From: Gibbula magus
Lineage: Eukaryota > Mollusca > Gastropoda > Trochida > Trochidae
Length of the DNA: 64,000 nucleotides
Reading direction: 5' to 3'
Assembly: GCA_936450465.1 (NCBI GenBank)
Contig: OW388300.1
Location: 18,675,266 to 18,739,265 of the forward strand
Made by a program: the position numbers and the translations under genes
Shown here: positions 22,901 through 35,464 of the stretch, one piece after another
Layout: every line of letters begins with the position of its first letter
How positions within the stretch are numbered: the stretch's first letter is position 1
The notes under the pieces: model-generated
The model's database searches: none
What the model was told of the DNA's origin: nothing
What the model saw: the letters and a program-made list of their open reading frames with translations, nothing else

Positions 22901-23774
22901 ATACCCCCGCTACGAAGTAGTCGGGGGTATATAGCGGTCAGCACGTCCGTGCGTCCGTGCGTCCGTGCGTCCGTCCGTCCGTCTGTGCGTCCGTCCGGTT
23001 TTTGTTCTGCTCATAATTCTGAAACCAGTTGCTAAAATTTTACGAAACTTGATATGTACAATCATCACAATGTGTATATCTGCCTTTTGTATGTTTCATA
23101 CCCTCATTTGCATAATTTATGCAAATTTTCTCTGTTTTTCGACTTTGCCATTCACCCTTTTTGTTCCAGTCATAACTCAGATACTGATTGTTCAAATGTC
23201 TTGTAACTTGATACATATAATCATCACGATGTGTACATCTGCCTTTTGTATGTTTCATACCCTCATTTGCATAATTTATGCAAATTTTCTCCGTTTTCGA
23301 CTTAACCATTCACACTTTTTGTTCCACTCATAACTCTGAAACCAGTTGTTACGAAACTTGATATGTACAATCACCATGATGTGTACATCTGCCTTTTGTT
23401 TGTTTCATACCCTCATTTGCATAATTTATGCAAATTTTCTCCGTTTTTCATCTTCGCCATTCACACTTTTTGTTCCACTCATAACTCAGAAACTAATTGT
23501 TCAAATGTTACGAAACCACTGGTGTGTACATCTGTCATTTTTATATTTCATACCCTCATTTGCATATTTGTATGTTTCATACCCTCATTTGCATATTTAA
23601 TGCCATTTTTCAAATTTTTCGACTTTTACTTCTAAAACATGCTTACAAGTGTAATACTTACTCTGCTTTAATAATACTTATATATAATGGTCTGTTAATA
23701 CAAAATTTTAAACATTGATGCCCTTTTGCTATTTTCAAACATTTCTCTTTGACCAATGTTAAAAGCGGGGGTAT
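22901..23774. mobile_element. CCGT/octamer element, copy d
   Basis: Same termini and subrepeats. The CCGTGCGT tract is intermediate in length between copies a and c. Confidence 0.65.
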
Positions 23775-23938
23775 CATGAGTGAGCTGTGCTCACTAATTC
23801 TCTTGTTTTCCCTGTTTGAATCTACGGAAAAGTATATCTTGTAATATTTTTACCCTATGTGCACAGCTGATTAAAAGTGTGAGTTACATTCAAGATAAAT
23901 TTTCCAATTCCATTTTGATTGGGAGTATACATTGTTAC

Positions 23939-24062
23939 TAGGGGCCTATGCCACGGTTCGGTGCGTATTGCGGTACAGAGTTCTCGGTTCGGTACTTTTC
24001 GGTTCGGTTCTTCAAAAGTTCAATACCACTCCTCAACAATAAAAATAACAGATGAATATCAC
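23939..24062. mobile_element. hAT left-end remnant (R unit 3)
   Basis: Starts TAGGGG after ATTGTTAC but has lost about 10 bp of the terminal repeat (GGGGCCTATGCC), and is cut short at 24062 by the deletion joining units 3 and 4. Confidence 0.75.
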
Positions 24063-24994
24063 CTGTCTCCTCTTTTAATGCCACTCTAAGCATCTACTGA
24101 GTGAGATAAATGCACAATTAAAGAAACTGTGACATTTAAGACATCCTTTTCCAAATTTTATAAATGTTTCTTACGCAACAGGTATAAGGTATTATTGATT
24201 TTATTTTTGTCTATCAGTACTGATTTCTTATCGTTATTGTGTATTCATTATGTTGCTTCATTTCTCTGATTGCTTTCAATTTCAATATTTAAAGATATCG
24301 ATAGGGAATCCATCTATTCTTGGAGTTTTATTAGTTGTCATAGTTTGCCAAGCACAAGTGAGTGATTAAATACATAACATGAATTACTCTAGCTGCAAGA
24401 CTTGACAGTAAAACAGTCAACTGAAGGTTTATGTAACATGAATATGTGCATCCTCGACATTTCCATTACGAGAGACATGACATATCTCGACCCAACCCTG
24501 TATATCCATAGCTCGGCCTGCTAGTTTATTATCGTCCTTGCCTGACTAGACCTTCTCACTGTAGCCTTTCAGAAAAGTCTTGCAAGCAAGTTTTCCTGAT
24601 TGAGAGGCATAGGCGTCATGCTGTATGGAAAAAGCGGAAGTGACTTATGATAGAAGGTTTTGATTGGTACGTCTTTTAGTGTAGACATTTGATTGGATAA
24701 TAGACCAGACAAGCGAGTTCATCCAACTTATCTCGGTAGATGAATCCAGGGTTTGACTAGAGTTTTACCAAATGTGTACCTGGGAGATGATCAAGGATAG
24801 GAAACTGTGGCTAAGAACTTGTATTTGTAGAATTGCTTTGATGTCTGTTGTAGAGTTATTATAGTTGTATATAGAAACACTTTAAACAACATTTGTATAC
24901 TCCACATACTATGTGATTTGTAATTCTTGTATATGAACCTGTAATCGCATCACAATCAAAGACTTCGTCTTTGAGCTGTGTCAATCATGTTTTT

Positions 24995-25868
24995 ATACCC
25001 CCGCTACGAAGTAGTCGGGGGTATATAGCGGTCAGCACGTCCGTGCGTCCGTGCGTCCGTGCGTCCGTCCGTCCGTCTGTGCGTCCGTCCGGTTTTTGTT
25101 CTGCTCATAATTCTGAAACCAGTTGCTAAAATTTTACGAAACTTGATATGTACAATCATCACAATGTGTATATCTGCCTTTTGTATGTTTCATACCCTCA
25201 TTTGCATAATTTATGCAAATTTTCTCTGTTTTTCGACTTTGCCATTCACCCTTTTTGTTCCAGTCATAACTCAGATACTGATTGTTCAAATGTCTTGTAA
25301 CTTGATACATATAATCATCACGATGTGTACATCTGCCTTTTGTATGTTTCATACCCTCATTTGCATAATTTATGCAAATTTTCTCCGTTTTCGACTTAAC
25401 CATTCACACTTTTTGTTCCACTCATAACTCTGAAACCAGTTGTTACGAAACTTGATATGTACAATCACCATGATGTGTACATCTGCCTTTTGTTTGTTTC
25501 ATACCCTCATTTGCATAATTTATGCAAATTTTCTCCGTTTTTCATCTTCGCCATTCACACTTTTTGTTCCACTCATAACTCAGAAACTAATTGTTCAAAT
25601 GTTACGAAACCACTGGTGTGTACATCTGTCATTTTTATATTTCATACCCTCATTTGCATATTTGTATGTTTCATACCCTCATTTGCATATTTAATGCCAT
25701 TTTTCAAATTTTTCGACTTTTACTTCTAAAACATGCTTACAAGTGTAATACTTACTCTGCTTTAATAATACTTATATATAATGGTCTGTTAATACAAAAT
25801 TTTAAACATTGATGCCCTTTTGCTATTTTCAAACATTTCTCTTTGACCAATGTTAAAAGCGGGGGTAT
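24995..25868. mobile_element. CCGT/octamer element, copy e
   Basis: Same termini and subrepeats, in R unit 4 just left of the complete hAT element. Confidence 0.65.
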
Positions 25869-26027
25869 CATGAGTGAGCTGTGCTCACTAATTCTATTGT
25901 TTTCCCTGTTTGAATCTACGGAAAAGTATATCTTGTAATATTTTTACCCTATGTGCACAGCTGATTAAAAGTGTGAGTTACATTCAAGATAAATTTTCCA
26001 ATTCACCATTTTGATTGGGAGTATATA

Positions 26028-27843
26028 TAGGGGTGAAACGGTACGCCTATGCCACGGTTCGGTGCGTATTGCGGTACAGAGTTCTCGGTTCGGTACTTTT
26101 CGGTTCGGTTCTTCAAAAGTTCAATACCACTCCTCAACAATAAAAATAACAGATGAATATCACAGATAATTTTAAATTTGGAAATAGTTGACAGGAAAAC
26201 ATTCAAATAATTCAAAAGAGAGCTAAATTAAGCCCTGGACACTCAAAAGAACAAGCACTGCAAATCATCTGGTAATCAAATTGACTAATCACACACGGAG
26301 TGGTGAGTGAATTTATTTTTTTAGAATAAAAAGGTTCAATTGGGCTTTGCATGTGCCATAAATTCTTATTTGTAATTTCATCTAAAATGACTAGACAGTA
26401 AAATAACAATTTGAAATCACATTCAACAAATTCAATAAAGAAAATCAGTGATATTTTAGTTGATTAAGTAATTACTTATGTTGTTCTTATTTTGTTTTTC
26501 AATATATGAAGGAATGTTTATTTACTGTGTATAACCATAACTTTTGTTATTTATTAAACAGCTGTGAAAATGTTTCATTGCCAGACTCCCGGAGCAAGTA
26601 AACTACAAGGTCAAGCTTACAGTTAATTGCCATGTAAACTTGCTTGTGAAAAGTAATATCTTAAAAATAAAAAGTACAACTGTTGACTTGCTGTGTCTAT
26701 TTAATTATTGTTTTAATGGTATACATATCAAGTGTAAGCAGGAGTCAACATCAGAAACTCTATTGTTTGTTATTAGCCTTGTCATTGGTTAACTTGGGGA
26801 CTTCCCTTTTCTTAGCCAATCAGAAAATTAAATACAAAGTGTACGTAGTCTAGCATATTAAACGGGAAAATTATCAAACTTCTTTTGTCAAGAAAATAGA
26901 AATTCATTAATTCAGACGAAGTTCATTTGATTTCTCAATTGATATTCAATAAATATGAAACAATTACGTTCTTTATCTATTTAAACGTAGTTAATGATTA
27001 ATCAAATCTACACTAACTTACCGACTAGCATGATGTCGCCCGCATGGTGTAGTCGCTTCTAGATTTGGAAATTAATTTTGCATTTTTTACTCACAGAAAC
27101 TTGTGAAATAGTCGGTTATTTTTTTATTTATGTGTTTGTTCATGAATTTGAATAAAGAACCCGGTGAAAACACTCAAATGTAACCCGTCAAAACTTTGTA
27201 GTAAACGGTCGACATGTCAAACGATCGATAAGGAAATCTCATGCCACATGTATCACGTGACACATGTCAACCAATCGGTATGACTGTAGTACGAGAACCC
27301 AATGACGCGTAATGTTTTGACCAATCACAAAGGTAGTTACTTCTCAATTAGTTCTAAATATAGAAAAGGTTTTCCAAATGAAAACTGAACATAAACAATA
27401 ATATTGTCACATTTTCACCTGCCTTGAAGTTTAAATCTGAAAGTCGACCCCATTCTTTGAACCCCTAATTTTTAGAATCTACTTGATAATTTAAACCTTG
27501 CAATATACGGTAACTTTCTGTCAAATAGTTTATTCATATCGCATTAACTTTTGTTGACATGTCCACTCGAGTCATAACACGGAAGTTCGATCTACGACTA
27601 CGTAAGGATGTCTTGTGAACTTTGAACTAGTCTAGAATGAAATTTAATAGAATATCATAATTTGTGCTGACACTTGAGTGACATTTTCAAGTGTTTTTGA
27701 CAGGGAAATGCACGAGTAAAGTAGATAAAAACGAACTTTACCAAAACCGAACGGTACAGGTTTTTCAAAGCAATTTTTCGGTGTACCGAACAGTCAATAA
27801 ATACCGCGATACGAATACACCGCGGTAAACCGTTTCACCCCTA
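26028..27843. mobile_element. Non-autonomous hAT-type transposon, complete (1.8 kb)
   Basis: Left terminus TAGGGGTGAAACGGT and right terminus ACCGTTTCACCCCTA are perfect inverted repeats. The right flank is ATTGTTAC (27844-27851). The same 8 bp precede the left terminus in the tandem copies (for example 8335-8342), which gives an 8-bp target duplication characteristic of hAT. In this copy the left 8 bp have been lost. No transposase-like reading frame is visible, so the element is non-autonomous. The subterminal regions carry further CGGTTCGGT-type motifs. Confidence 0.82.
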
Positions 27844-27851
27844 ATTGTTAC

Positions 27852-28179
27852 TGTGTACAATGTTGATTTCAAAGAAACTTAAACTTAAAGAACGTTAATT
27901 AAAAAAAAGTGAGAAAAAACTATACCAAACCTGTAGATTTTTAATATCTTTGATATTAATCATATGTTTGGAAACAAACCTATACACAATTGTACATCAG
28001 TGTATTATGGTTTGTCATATCCGTTCAAAAACATCGGGTTCTGAAACCAATTTTACTAAATGTTTTACATTGCAGTAATCATTTTATTAGATTTAACCAT
28101 TTAGTTAATAAGTTGTGAACATGTGTAACGCATACTGTTGAGGTGAGATTCAAATAAAAAATTGTGTTTTTCTGATTTT
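27852..28179. other. AT-rich stretch without recognisable feature
   Basis: Single-copy flank to the right of the complete hAT element; no reading frame, repeat or RNA gene seen. Confidence 0.5.
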
Positions 28180-28670
28180 TCACTTATCTGGTCCGAAAGG
28201 CCCAATAGGATTATGGCATGGCGTGGTGTCCGGCGTCCGTCTGCCCGTCCATCTGTAAACTTTTCGCTTTTTCGTCTTCTCCAGAACCACTAGAACTGGG
28301 AAGGTTAAATTTTGTTTACAGACTCCTTGGCCAATGGGGATTCTCAATTGTAAATTAGGTGACCCTTTGACCCCAAATATGGTAAACAAAAGTCACGACC
28401 TTATAAACCTTCTTCTCCAGTACAAAAAGGTCTAGAAAGCTGAAATCTTGTGTACAGACTCCGCAAATGGGGATCCTAAATTGTAGTTTTGGTTACCCCG
28501 TGACCACTAATAGGGTCACAGGGGTGACAACCTATTTTAGTCTTTTTCAGAATCACTTGGTCGAGGGAGTTGAAATTTTGTGTGCAAATCCTTGGCCAAT
28601 GGGGATTCTAAAATGTAAATTTTATGACCCTGTCACTCCAAATAGGGTCACAGGGGCACAATCTAAATAA
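28180..28670. repeat. Dispersed repeat with internal approximately 140-bp subrepeats
   Basis: Starts near TCTGGTCCGAAAGGCCCAAT, followed by a GTGGTGTCCGGCGTCCGTC tract. Three diverged subrepeats share ACAGACTCC(TTGGCC)AATGGGGAT and GACCC..AAATAGGGTCACA. I remember similar elements from invertebrate genomes. The reading frames in it are not believable genes. The following 28671-29036 shows nothing. Confidence 0.5.
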
Positions 28671-29036
28671 ACAGTACTCTTGAGATTTAATGTGCTCTTC
28701 ATTCACTTCAGTGCAGAGACTAAGGGAGGGCATCCCAAATATACCAATTCCAACATGTTTTTTGAGAAATGGTTGTTGAGAAAAAGAAGTTCAGACTTGA
28801 AAAGTAAGAATTGAGAGTCTGACAAAATTTGTATGTAATGTTTATTTTGTAAAACTTGTATGTACATTCACATAAGTAATTTTTAATATTTCATTATTAA
28901 ATCCTGATGAGCTACAGAGCCAATGGCTCTACTTTTACCAGATCTAATCCAAATGGTCGGGTCTCCTACATAGCTGCTGTATTACTCACAGTGCAGCTTC
29001 GGATTCAGATTCGGAGGTTGTTTATGATGTTAAAGT

Positions 29037-29134
29037 CACAGGGGCTTGTAGTACTGAAAACAAATGTCCTAGCTCAAAGATTCGTTTTCTTACAGCTACC
29101 GACATATGAATAAGTAACAACACAAGCCCCTGTG
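29037..29134. mobile_element. Short inverted-repeat element (98 bp)
   Basis: Perfect 13-bp inverted termini CACAGGGGCTTGT and ACAAGCCCCTGTG enclose 72 bp. It could be a tiny MITE or a hairpin; no clear target duplication. Confidence 0.45.
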
Positions 29135-29193
29135 GTTAGAGTGCGTGCAGCATCAATTGCCTTCAGAATGACTTTCAGCGTCTCGACATGAAA

Positions 29194-29509
29194 TGAGTGA
29201 GTGAGTGAGTTAGGGTTAAACGCCGCTTTCAAGAGTATCTCACTTAAATCACGGCTGCTAGTATTATTGCAGGGAGAAACCCCCAACGCCATGTGGCTAT
29301 GCATTGCGGTGAAACATGCGAGCAACGACTGGAACTAGCGAACCATGGGTGGGACTACGCTGAAATTCAGTGTAGCATTGCACCCAAACCTTACTGCGTG
29401 TAGAACAGTTTTCTACTACAGACAAAGTTGCCGTGCCCCTGGCGGGATTCGAACCCTGGACCTCGTGATCCAAAGCCGAACGCGCTAACCACTGCGCTAT
29501 CCCGCCCCC
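29194..29509 (-). mobile_element. tRNA-derived SINE with CTCA-type tail
   Basis: On the minus strand it begins GGGGGCGGGATAGCGCAGTGG, with an A-box-like TAGCGCAGTGGTTAGCGCG and a B-box GGTTCGAATCC, followed by a unique body and a tail of repeated ACTC. Flanking direct repeats CTCGACATGAAA (29182-29193) and CTCGACATCAAA (29510-29521) mark a target duplication. It is a RNA polymerase III type retroposon copied by a LINE in trans. The 79- and 83-codon frames across it are by-products. Confidence 0.8.
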
Positions 29510-29521
29510 CTCGACATCAAA

Positions 29522-30250
29522 TCCGACAGTTTTCATAACTGGGTCTATGTTGTGGCAGACCTGACTCGCTTAAAACCTAGTGTCATAACACTATTGTTGG
29601 TTTCTCCCAATATAAGATGGCCAGGACTAAGCAGAATACTAAACTTGCTGCCGTGTAATACGCTAATTAACCAAGTGGCATTACAAGGGTTTTGTTTGGT
29701 ATTTTCTATTTCGAGGATGATGTTTAAACTTATAATATCAACATCATTTTATAATCAATAATATCTTTAATATCAAAACCCACTATTGATTGCAATTAAA
29801 CCTCATCTTCAACATTATCACATATCAATTTATCCATCGTCATCGATGTAAGATGTCCTGGACATTTTGATTTTTCCATAGGAAAGCACAGTTAGATGCC
29901 AAGAAACGAAGTGACGCGTGAAACTAGTGTCTTAACAATGTTGTTGGTTTCTCTCATTTTAAGTTGGCGAGACCCGAACAGTAAACTTGCTGCCGTGTAA
30001 CATTCTAATTAACCCGCTTGGCTCCTTGAATACCAAATCCTTGAAATGGTATAACACGGATATTGTTTAGTATTTGCTATTTCGATAATGATGAAAATAG
30101 TGAAACTATGTTATAATTATGTTATAATCAATAATATAAAGATTAAATCACACTATTGATAACACAGTTATCAACAGTTAACTATTATTTTATCAACTAT
30201 CATCGATGGTATATGTCCTTGAAGTCTTGTTTTTTTTCCCAAAAGAAGGG
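29522..30250. repeat. Two diverged approximately 350-bp direct repeats
   Basis: Segments starting near 29572 and 29923 share CTAGTGTC, TTGTTGGTTTCTC, AAACTTGCTGCCGTGTAA, TTCTAATTAAC-type and TATTTCGA.GATGATG motifs in the same order. Each lies next to a SINE copy, so a SINE-plus-flank duplication is possible. Confidence 0.5.
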
Positions 30251-30263
30251 ACAGAGTGAATGT

Positions 30264-30560
30264 TGAGTGAGTGAGTGAGTTGGGGTTTAACGCCGCTTTC
30301 AAGAGTATTTCACTTATATCACGGCTGCTAGTATTATGGCAGGGAGAAAGCCTTCAGTGCCATGTGGCTATGCACTGCGGTGAAACCTGCGAGCATCGGC
30401 TGGAACTATCGTGGTAGGTACTACGCTGAAATCCAGTGTAGCAATGCACCCAAACCTTACTGCGTGTAGAACAGTTCTCTACTGCAGACAAAGTTGCCGT
30501 GCCCCTGGCGGGATTCAAACCCGGACCTCTTGATCCGAAGCCGAACGCGCTAACCACTGC
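30264..30560 (-). mobile_element. tRNA-derived SINE, 5'-truncated
   Basis: Same family as the SINE at 29194. On the minus strand it begins within the A box (GTGGTTAGCGCG) and lacks the first 15 or so bases. The B box is GGTTTGAATCC and the tail is CTCA repeats. Confidence 0.75.
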
Positions 30561-31157
30561 CACAAACTTTCACAGAGCTGTATGGAAAACGAAACTTTGT
30601 CAGATACCTAAGCACATGAGTTTAAGACAACAATGGACGAGAAAACATTTGTAATCGACTATCAAGGCATTGGTTATATATTGTAACAAGTCTGAAGTAC
30701 CAGATTAATTTCGCAACGGAACTTCTGTTTGAGGGACCGTGATGATTACTTGTATTGCATGTAACTACGCAGCACACCAGATATGGTGAACTGATTGCCT
30801 CTCTATAGTATTTTTTGCCATTGAACAACATACTTGACGCACACGTGAGATTCTCTAAAAAGCCATATGAATTACAATGTTCGACATGTTATGATGTAAA
30901 GTCTTTATATGTTTTCAGGTTGTATGTCATTACTACCTGTAATCATTAAGTCAGTGGATCTCGTTACAGGAGCAAGAATTGCAGCTGCTACTTTAGAGCA
31001 GATTGAGGCTATATCGTTACGAATCATCAATCAGCAACAGTCAAGCGATACCCGGAGTACCAACAAGAATAAACTACTTTTGTTGAAAGTCATCCTATGT
31101 TGTGACTGCCACAATTAATGTAACTCACTGCCAGAAACTCTCAGCAAAGGACAGTCG
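30561..31157. other. Stretch without recognisable feature
   Basis: Only short unsupported frames; a 69-codon frame at 30909-31118 has no motif. No RNA gene or repeat recognised. Confidence 0.4.
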
Positions 31158-31340
31158 CAGGGGCGGATCCAGGATTTTTGAAAGGGGGGGGGTCCCAAAA
31201 CAATTTTTCTCCACACAGTGGGGGGGGGTGGGGGGGGGGGGGGGGGGGGGGGGGGGTGTAAATGTATATCCCAACTTATACATGGATTTGAAAAGGGGGG
31301 GTCCGGACCCCCTGAACCCCCCCCCTTGGATCCGCCACTG
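31158..31340. mobile_element. Short hAT-like MITE with poly-G core
   Basis: Left end CAGGGGCGGATCCAGG and right end CTTGGATCCGCCACTG are imperfect inverted repeats. The flanks share CAGTCG (31152-31157 and 31341-31346), fitting a decayed 8-bp target duplication. The core has a G run of more than 30 bases (31218-31256) and a GGGGTCCGGACCCC palindrome. A related end (GTGGCGGATCCAG) occurs at 52296-52308. Exact G-run length may be unreliable. Confidence 0.65.
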
Positions 31341-32302
31341 CAGTCGTGTCTCTTTAAAATGAGTGACTATCTACGCGAACACTGTTTCTACTCCTTGACC
31401 CTTCTGGGTCTATTTTCTGGATCCCTTTTGTAGTGTGTTTGCTCTCTGTAGGGGGGTCACCTTGCCTGGCGGCCGTGTCAATTTCAGTTTTGACTGCAAG
31501 TGCTTGCTCGTGCACAGGTTGTTTTCTTTGTTGCGGCGGTAGCGTTGTACAACATGCGCCCCATCGTCAGGTAGATGACATCATTGTGATTGTTAGCTTA
31601 TAATTTTTCATTGAGAAATATTTAGTTTAGTGGTCTGACTAAGGGAGATAATTCAGGGATGTCGTAAAGGATTGCCGGAAAGTGGCGTAGGTTTATGAGG
31701 CAAACAAATGTACGCGTGTGATTCTGCCACAAAATTTGTAAGTGATTATCCCAAATTATTCCTTATACATTCCGTATCATTGTTTTCTCTCATAAAAGTC
31801 AATATTAATTTATAATTATTGCTGTAGAGCCAAATGTTAACCAATAAACAGCCATGTGTTTTTTCACGCTTGAGTGATTTCATTCAGTAATACTAGTTTT
31901 TAATGGTTAAATTCAAAGACTAAGACTTATTTTGAGTATATTATGAGTGTATATACACAACCTTTTGTTATATATCATTCTAAGCTGGGATTTTTTGTAT
32001 GATTTCAGCTTGAACCTGCAAAACTGAAATACAGAATATATGCAACTACCATCAATGTAAGGCAAAGAAATCAGTACAAGTGAATAAAAATTGCAGAGTC
32101 TAAAGAATTAGCAGAATCGAGTTTTTGATTGGAAGAAACCCTACAGTGATCTTGTCTCGGGCTTCTGACTTGGTCGTGTAAAAGTGATGTAGAAAACGTG
32201 GTTCCGCACCTAAAACATTGTCATTCTGACGTTTTTTTTAAACAGAGGGCGTCATGTGCCCATTTTGGTTCCGATGGCGTTCCGACGTCGTTTAGACAGA
32301 GG
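31341..32302. other. Stretch without recognisable gene
   Basis: AT-rich after 31600. The flank at 32240-32302 may be a decayed extension of the inverted repeat that starts at 32303. Confidence 0.4.
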
Positions 32303-35208
32303 ACATTGTCACCCCTACTACACTGATTTTGGTACCCACTCCAAAAAAGGCGGCTGGTCAAAACATGGCTGATCGCAGATTTTCTTTTAATCCATTTCAC
32401 ATCTATACTAGGGTACTTTCCTACATATTATTAATGTGTATGCCTTGGGCATTTATATACCAAGGAATCTGTAGATGTCATGTTAACCTTTAGGGAGTGT
32501 GTAAATTCATCATAACCTGCGTTTGAAAAATTGAAGCTGGAGAAGGGTAACTGATTTCGTTGGAGAAGGGTAATCTGTTGAGAGAATGGAACACAGAGAA
32601 GGGTAACTTTGTTTACTTTGTTCAAAGGCGATGGAATGGACAAACGGCTATTGTGATATATGATTTAAACTTGCAGTGATAATAAGCATAGAACTACGAA
32701 GCCATACACACATTTATAACACACAGATAAATGTTAAATTCATCAAAACCAATGTCCGCTTGATAGAAGGTTTATTTGCATTTGCAAATAGGACATGAAG
32801 TATGTCTATATGTGCTTAAATGATGCCATACGTTTTTCTTTGTTGTTATTGTACATTGAACATTCAAAACAATGGAAAGCGTTTTCACATATCACACCTA
32901 CAGTTTAGATCAGATTGCATTCCAATTTTGTTTAAATCATTTGCGGACAAATTGCTGATGGAATGAATGATTGTCTTGACTCTTTACATCTCGAGTACGG
33001 AGTCACAATATGTTGGAAGTTACGTAAATTGTACTTAAGTTTGGACCAACGCTTTTTTTTCAGTAAGATATTGGGGAGCCATTTGATTTTGGAGTTTGTA
33101 CATTAAGTTGGATTTTCTTTTTCGCAGACGTTTTCAGAATAGTTTCAAGCCAGTTTTAAAGTAATGTACAGTACACAATAATTACAAACATTCATATGCT
33201 ATGCACATTCATGGCAGTAGAACACAGATAGCAGTAAATTCATTCTAATCTAGTCGCCTTCTACATAAAGAAATATCTTTACTCATAGGATAAGACCAAT
33301 TGTAAACTTACAAACATTGACAAATGAATTAAAATGATAAAATACTAAAATGCTTAAATTTTGTGGGAAATCAATTCAAAATTAGTTAGTATCAAGTGTC
33401 ATCAAACAAAAAGGATATGTGAAATGTATATAAACTCACGTGCAAAAGAAACGCCCCCATACAAAATACAACATATTTCAATCCATGGGCGATAATTACG
33501 ACTGAAAAGGCGAAATGTCATGTCTGTACCAAATATGAATTTTCAAAACATTATCTGTTCATATTTCGGAGAATGCGTAAAAAAGGAAATCGTTTTGGAA
33601 TATCCTTATCTAGACTAGATAAAGTCCAAAAGGACTTTTTTGCTTGTTTTATGGTGTCCTACAGTAAAGACGTGTCAATAAATTTAAGGCCGAGAACGTT
33701 AATTATTTATATCGACAACATCATTTATTCATAAAACTTCTACGTTTTATGAATGTGTAAGTTAAATGTCAAACATTCTGGCCAAAAGCCATTTTGAATA
33801 AAATGATATCAACATCCTGAATGTACCCGAACAGACATAAAATAGAATTATTATACTTAAGAATTGAATTCAAAATGTATAAGTTCATGAAGGTATACAT
33901 TTGAAAACTGCTTTGCAAACTTAATAGATAAATGCAAAAATAGATAAATGTTGTCAATTCTCATAAATACATATACTCACATTTTATGTTTTCAAAAGGT
34001 TTCATTGCTCCAAATATGTACATTTGCAAAATTAGAGCTGCACATTTTACGTGTATGAATTCAAAGCTCAACAACATGAAAGAGACAAGAGTCAATCATA
34101 ATGCCATATTGAACTCATGACGTATAAAACGATAAGGTATTGTCGCTCGTTGGAATCCCATTGTTTTTGTTTTCAGGAAATATTTTTGCTGACAAAAAGC
34201 TGACGTTAAAAGCGAGTTTGAATTATTTGTGACGTCCTATAGTAATGTTGCGTCCAACAAATTTTTAAAAGGTTATATAGGTCGACGACTTTTTTATTAT
34301 TTAATTTTTTACTTTCTCATACCAAACATTGTGACCAAAAAAACTTCTTAAAAAAGCGATTTACTACCCCAAGTGTATTTGTATATTTGAACAGACACAT
34401 ACATAAAGGCATCATACCCTGATGTATGAAATTGTGAGTACTTCACTACAAAGCCCGTGTCTTTTATATATATTCAAACTATTTTTCAACAACAATTTTC
34501 AATTTTATAATTTTTTTAAAATTTGGGAACATTACTATTGCACGTGAGTATATATTTACTGTTAAAGTACATATACAAATATTGTTTAAATTATTAAGGT
34601 AAAAAATACTAATTTAGGACCATCCATTTTGACAATTTGAGCATTTGTATCAGCATAACGTATTTGATGATAATATAGGTAGTAGTAGAAACTAACTTTC
34701 ACTTTATGTATATGTCATGAACAAACAGTCATCAAATGCTTTTTTTATAGTGTCTCATGTTTGTTTATATCACGTAACATTCAAAGACCAAACTTCTTCT
34801 TGATATTGAGCTTGAGATGCCACGTATTTGATGATTTGCGTCACATATTTGATGAAATGGTTTTACTACTTAAATACATTTAATATCATCTTCATTTGTC
34901 TCTTGAACTTTAACAAACATCTAAGTTACCCTTCTCATATCAGAAAATATTTCTCAAGTTAACCCTCTCCCTCTTCAATTTTACAAACGCAGATTATGAT
35001 GAATTTACACACTCCCTAAAGGTTAACATGACATCTACAGATTCCTTGGTGAATGCCAAAGGCATGCACATTAATAATATGTAGGAAAGTACCCTAGTAT
35101 AGACGTTCAATGTATTAAAAGAAAATCTGCAATCAGCCATGTTTTGACCATCCCAATTTTTGGAGTGGGTAACTGCAGTTACCAAACTTAGTGTAGTAGG
35201 GGTGATTG
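32303..35208. repeat. Long inverted repeat, approximately 250-bp arms around 2.4 kb
   Basis: Left arm 32303-32552 and right arm 34960-35208 are reverse complements at roughly 85-90% by eye. Shared landmarks, left then right, are CAAAACATGGCTGATC and ATCAGCCATGTTTTG, and ACACTCCCTAAAGGTTAAC on the right with its complement on the left. The interior is AT-rich and non-coding, with an internal diverged direct repeat (about 33600-33900 and 34190-34420). GAGAAGGGTAAC motifs recur inside both arms. It could be a long-terminal-inverted-repeat (fold-back) element or two opposed copies of one repeat. Confidence 0.6.
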
Positions 35209-35464
35209 TCTGCACTGTTTTCCACGGCGTCGTTTGCTCCAGTATAAGGTCAGTCTTGGGTATGACCGATTCAATCGCCAACACCTGTCAAGCCATGACG
35301 GCGTTTGCCAAGCAGGCTGCGATGGAGGTCAGTGCCAAAGGCCTCTGACGCGGATGTGGCTCAGTGGCGGAAAGAGTGCTGCAGCAGGTCATGCTCGAGT
35401 TAACCAACATCCAGCGGTACCGTTTTCTTTCGCCTATTCTCCAGTGGAGCGTCGAACACCCGCA

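Larger units (their letters stand above)
21800..24062. repeat. R unit 3, right end deleted
   Basis: Runs from AAAGCAATGAG to 24062, where the hAT fragment stops at GAATATCAC and jumps into the early part of the next R unit (CTGTCTCCTC). Only about 124 bp of the hAT left half remain, and that piece also lacks about 10 bp just inside its terminus. The junction shares the dinucleotide AC. Confidence 0.82.
24063..27851. repeat. R unit 4, left end missing, ending with the complete hAT
   Basis: Lacks about the first 165 bp of the unit. Unlike all other units it does not break at AGATTTGG but continues through the entire hAT element to its right terminus and single-copy flank. This end therefore represents the ancestral arrangement from which the other units were copied. 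Confidence 0.82.

Noticed and set aside
29435..29509. Possible tRNA gene (minus strand)
   Set aside because: This is the tRNA-like head of a SINE: it is continuous with the body and tail and repeated at other places in the window.
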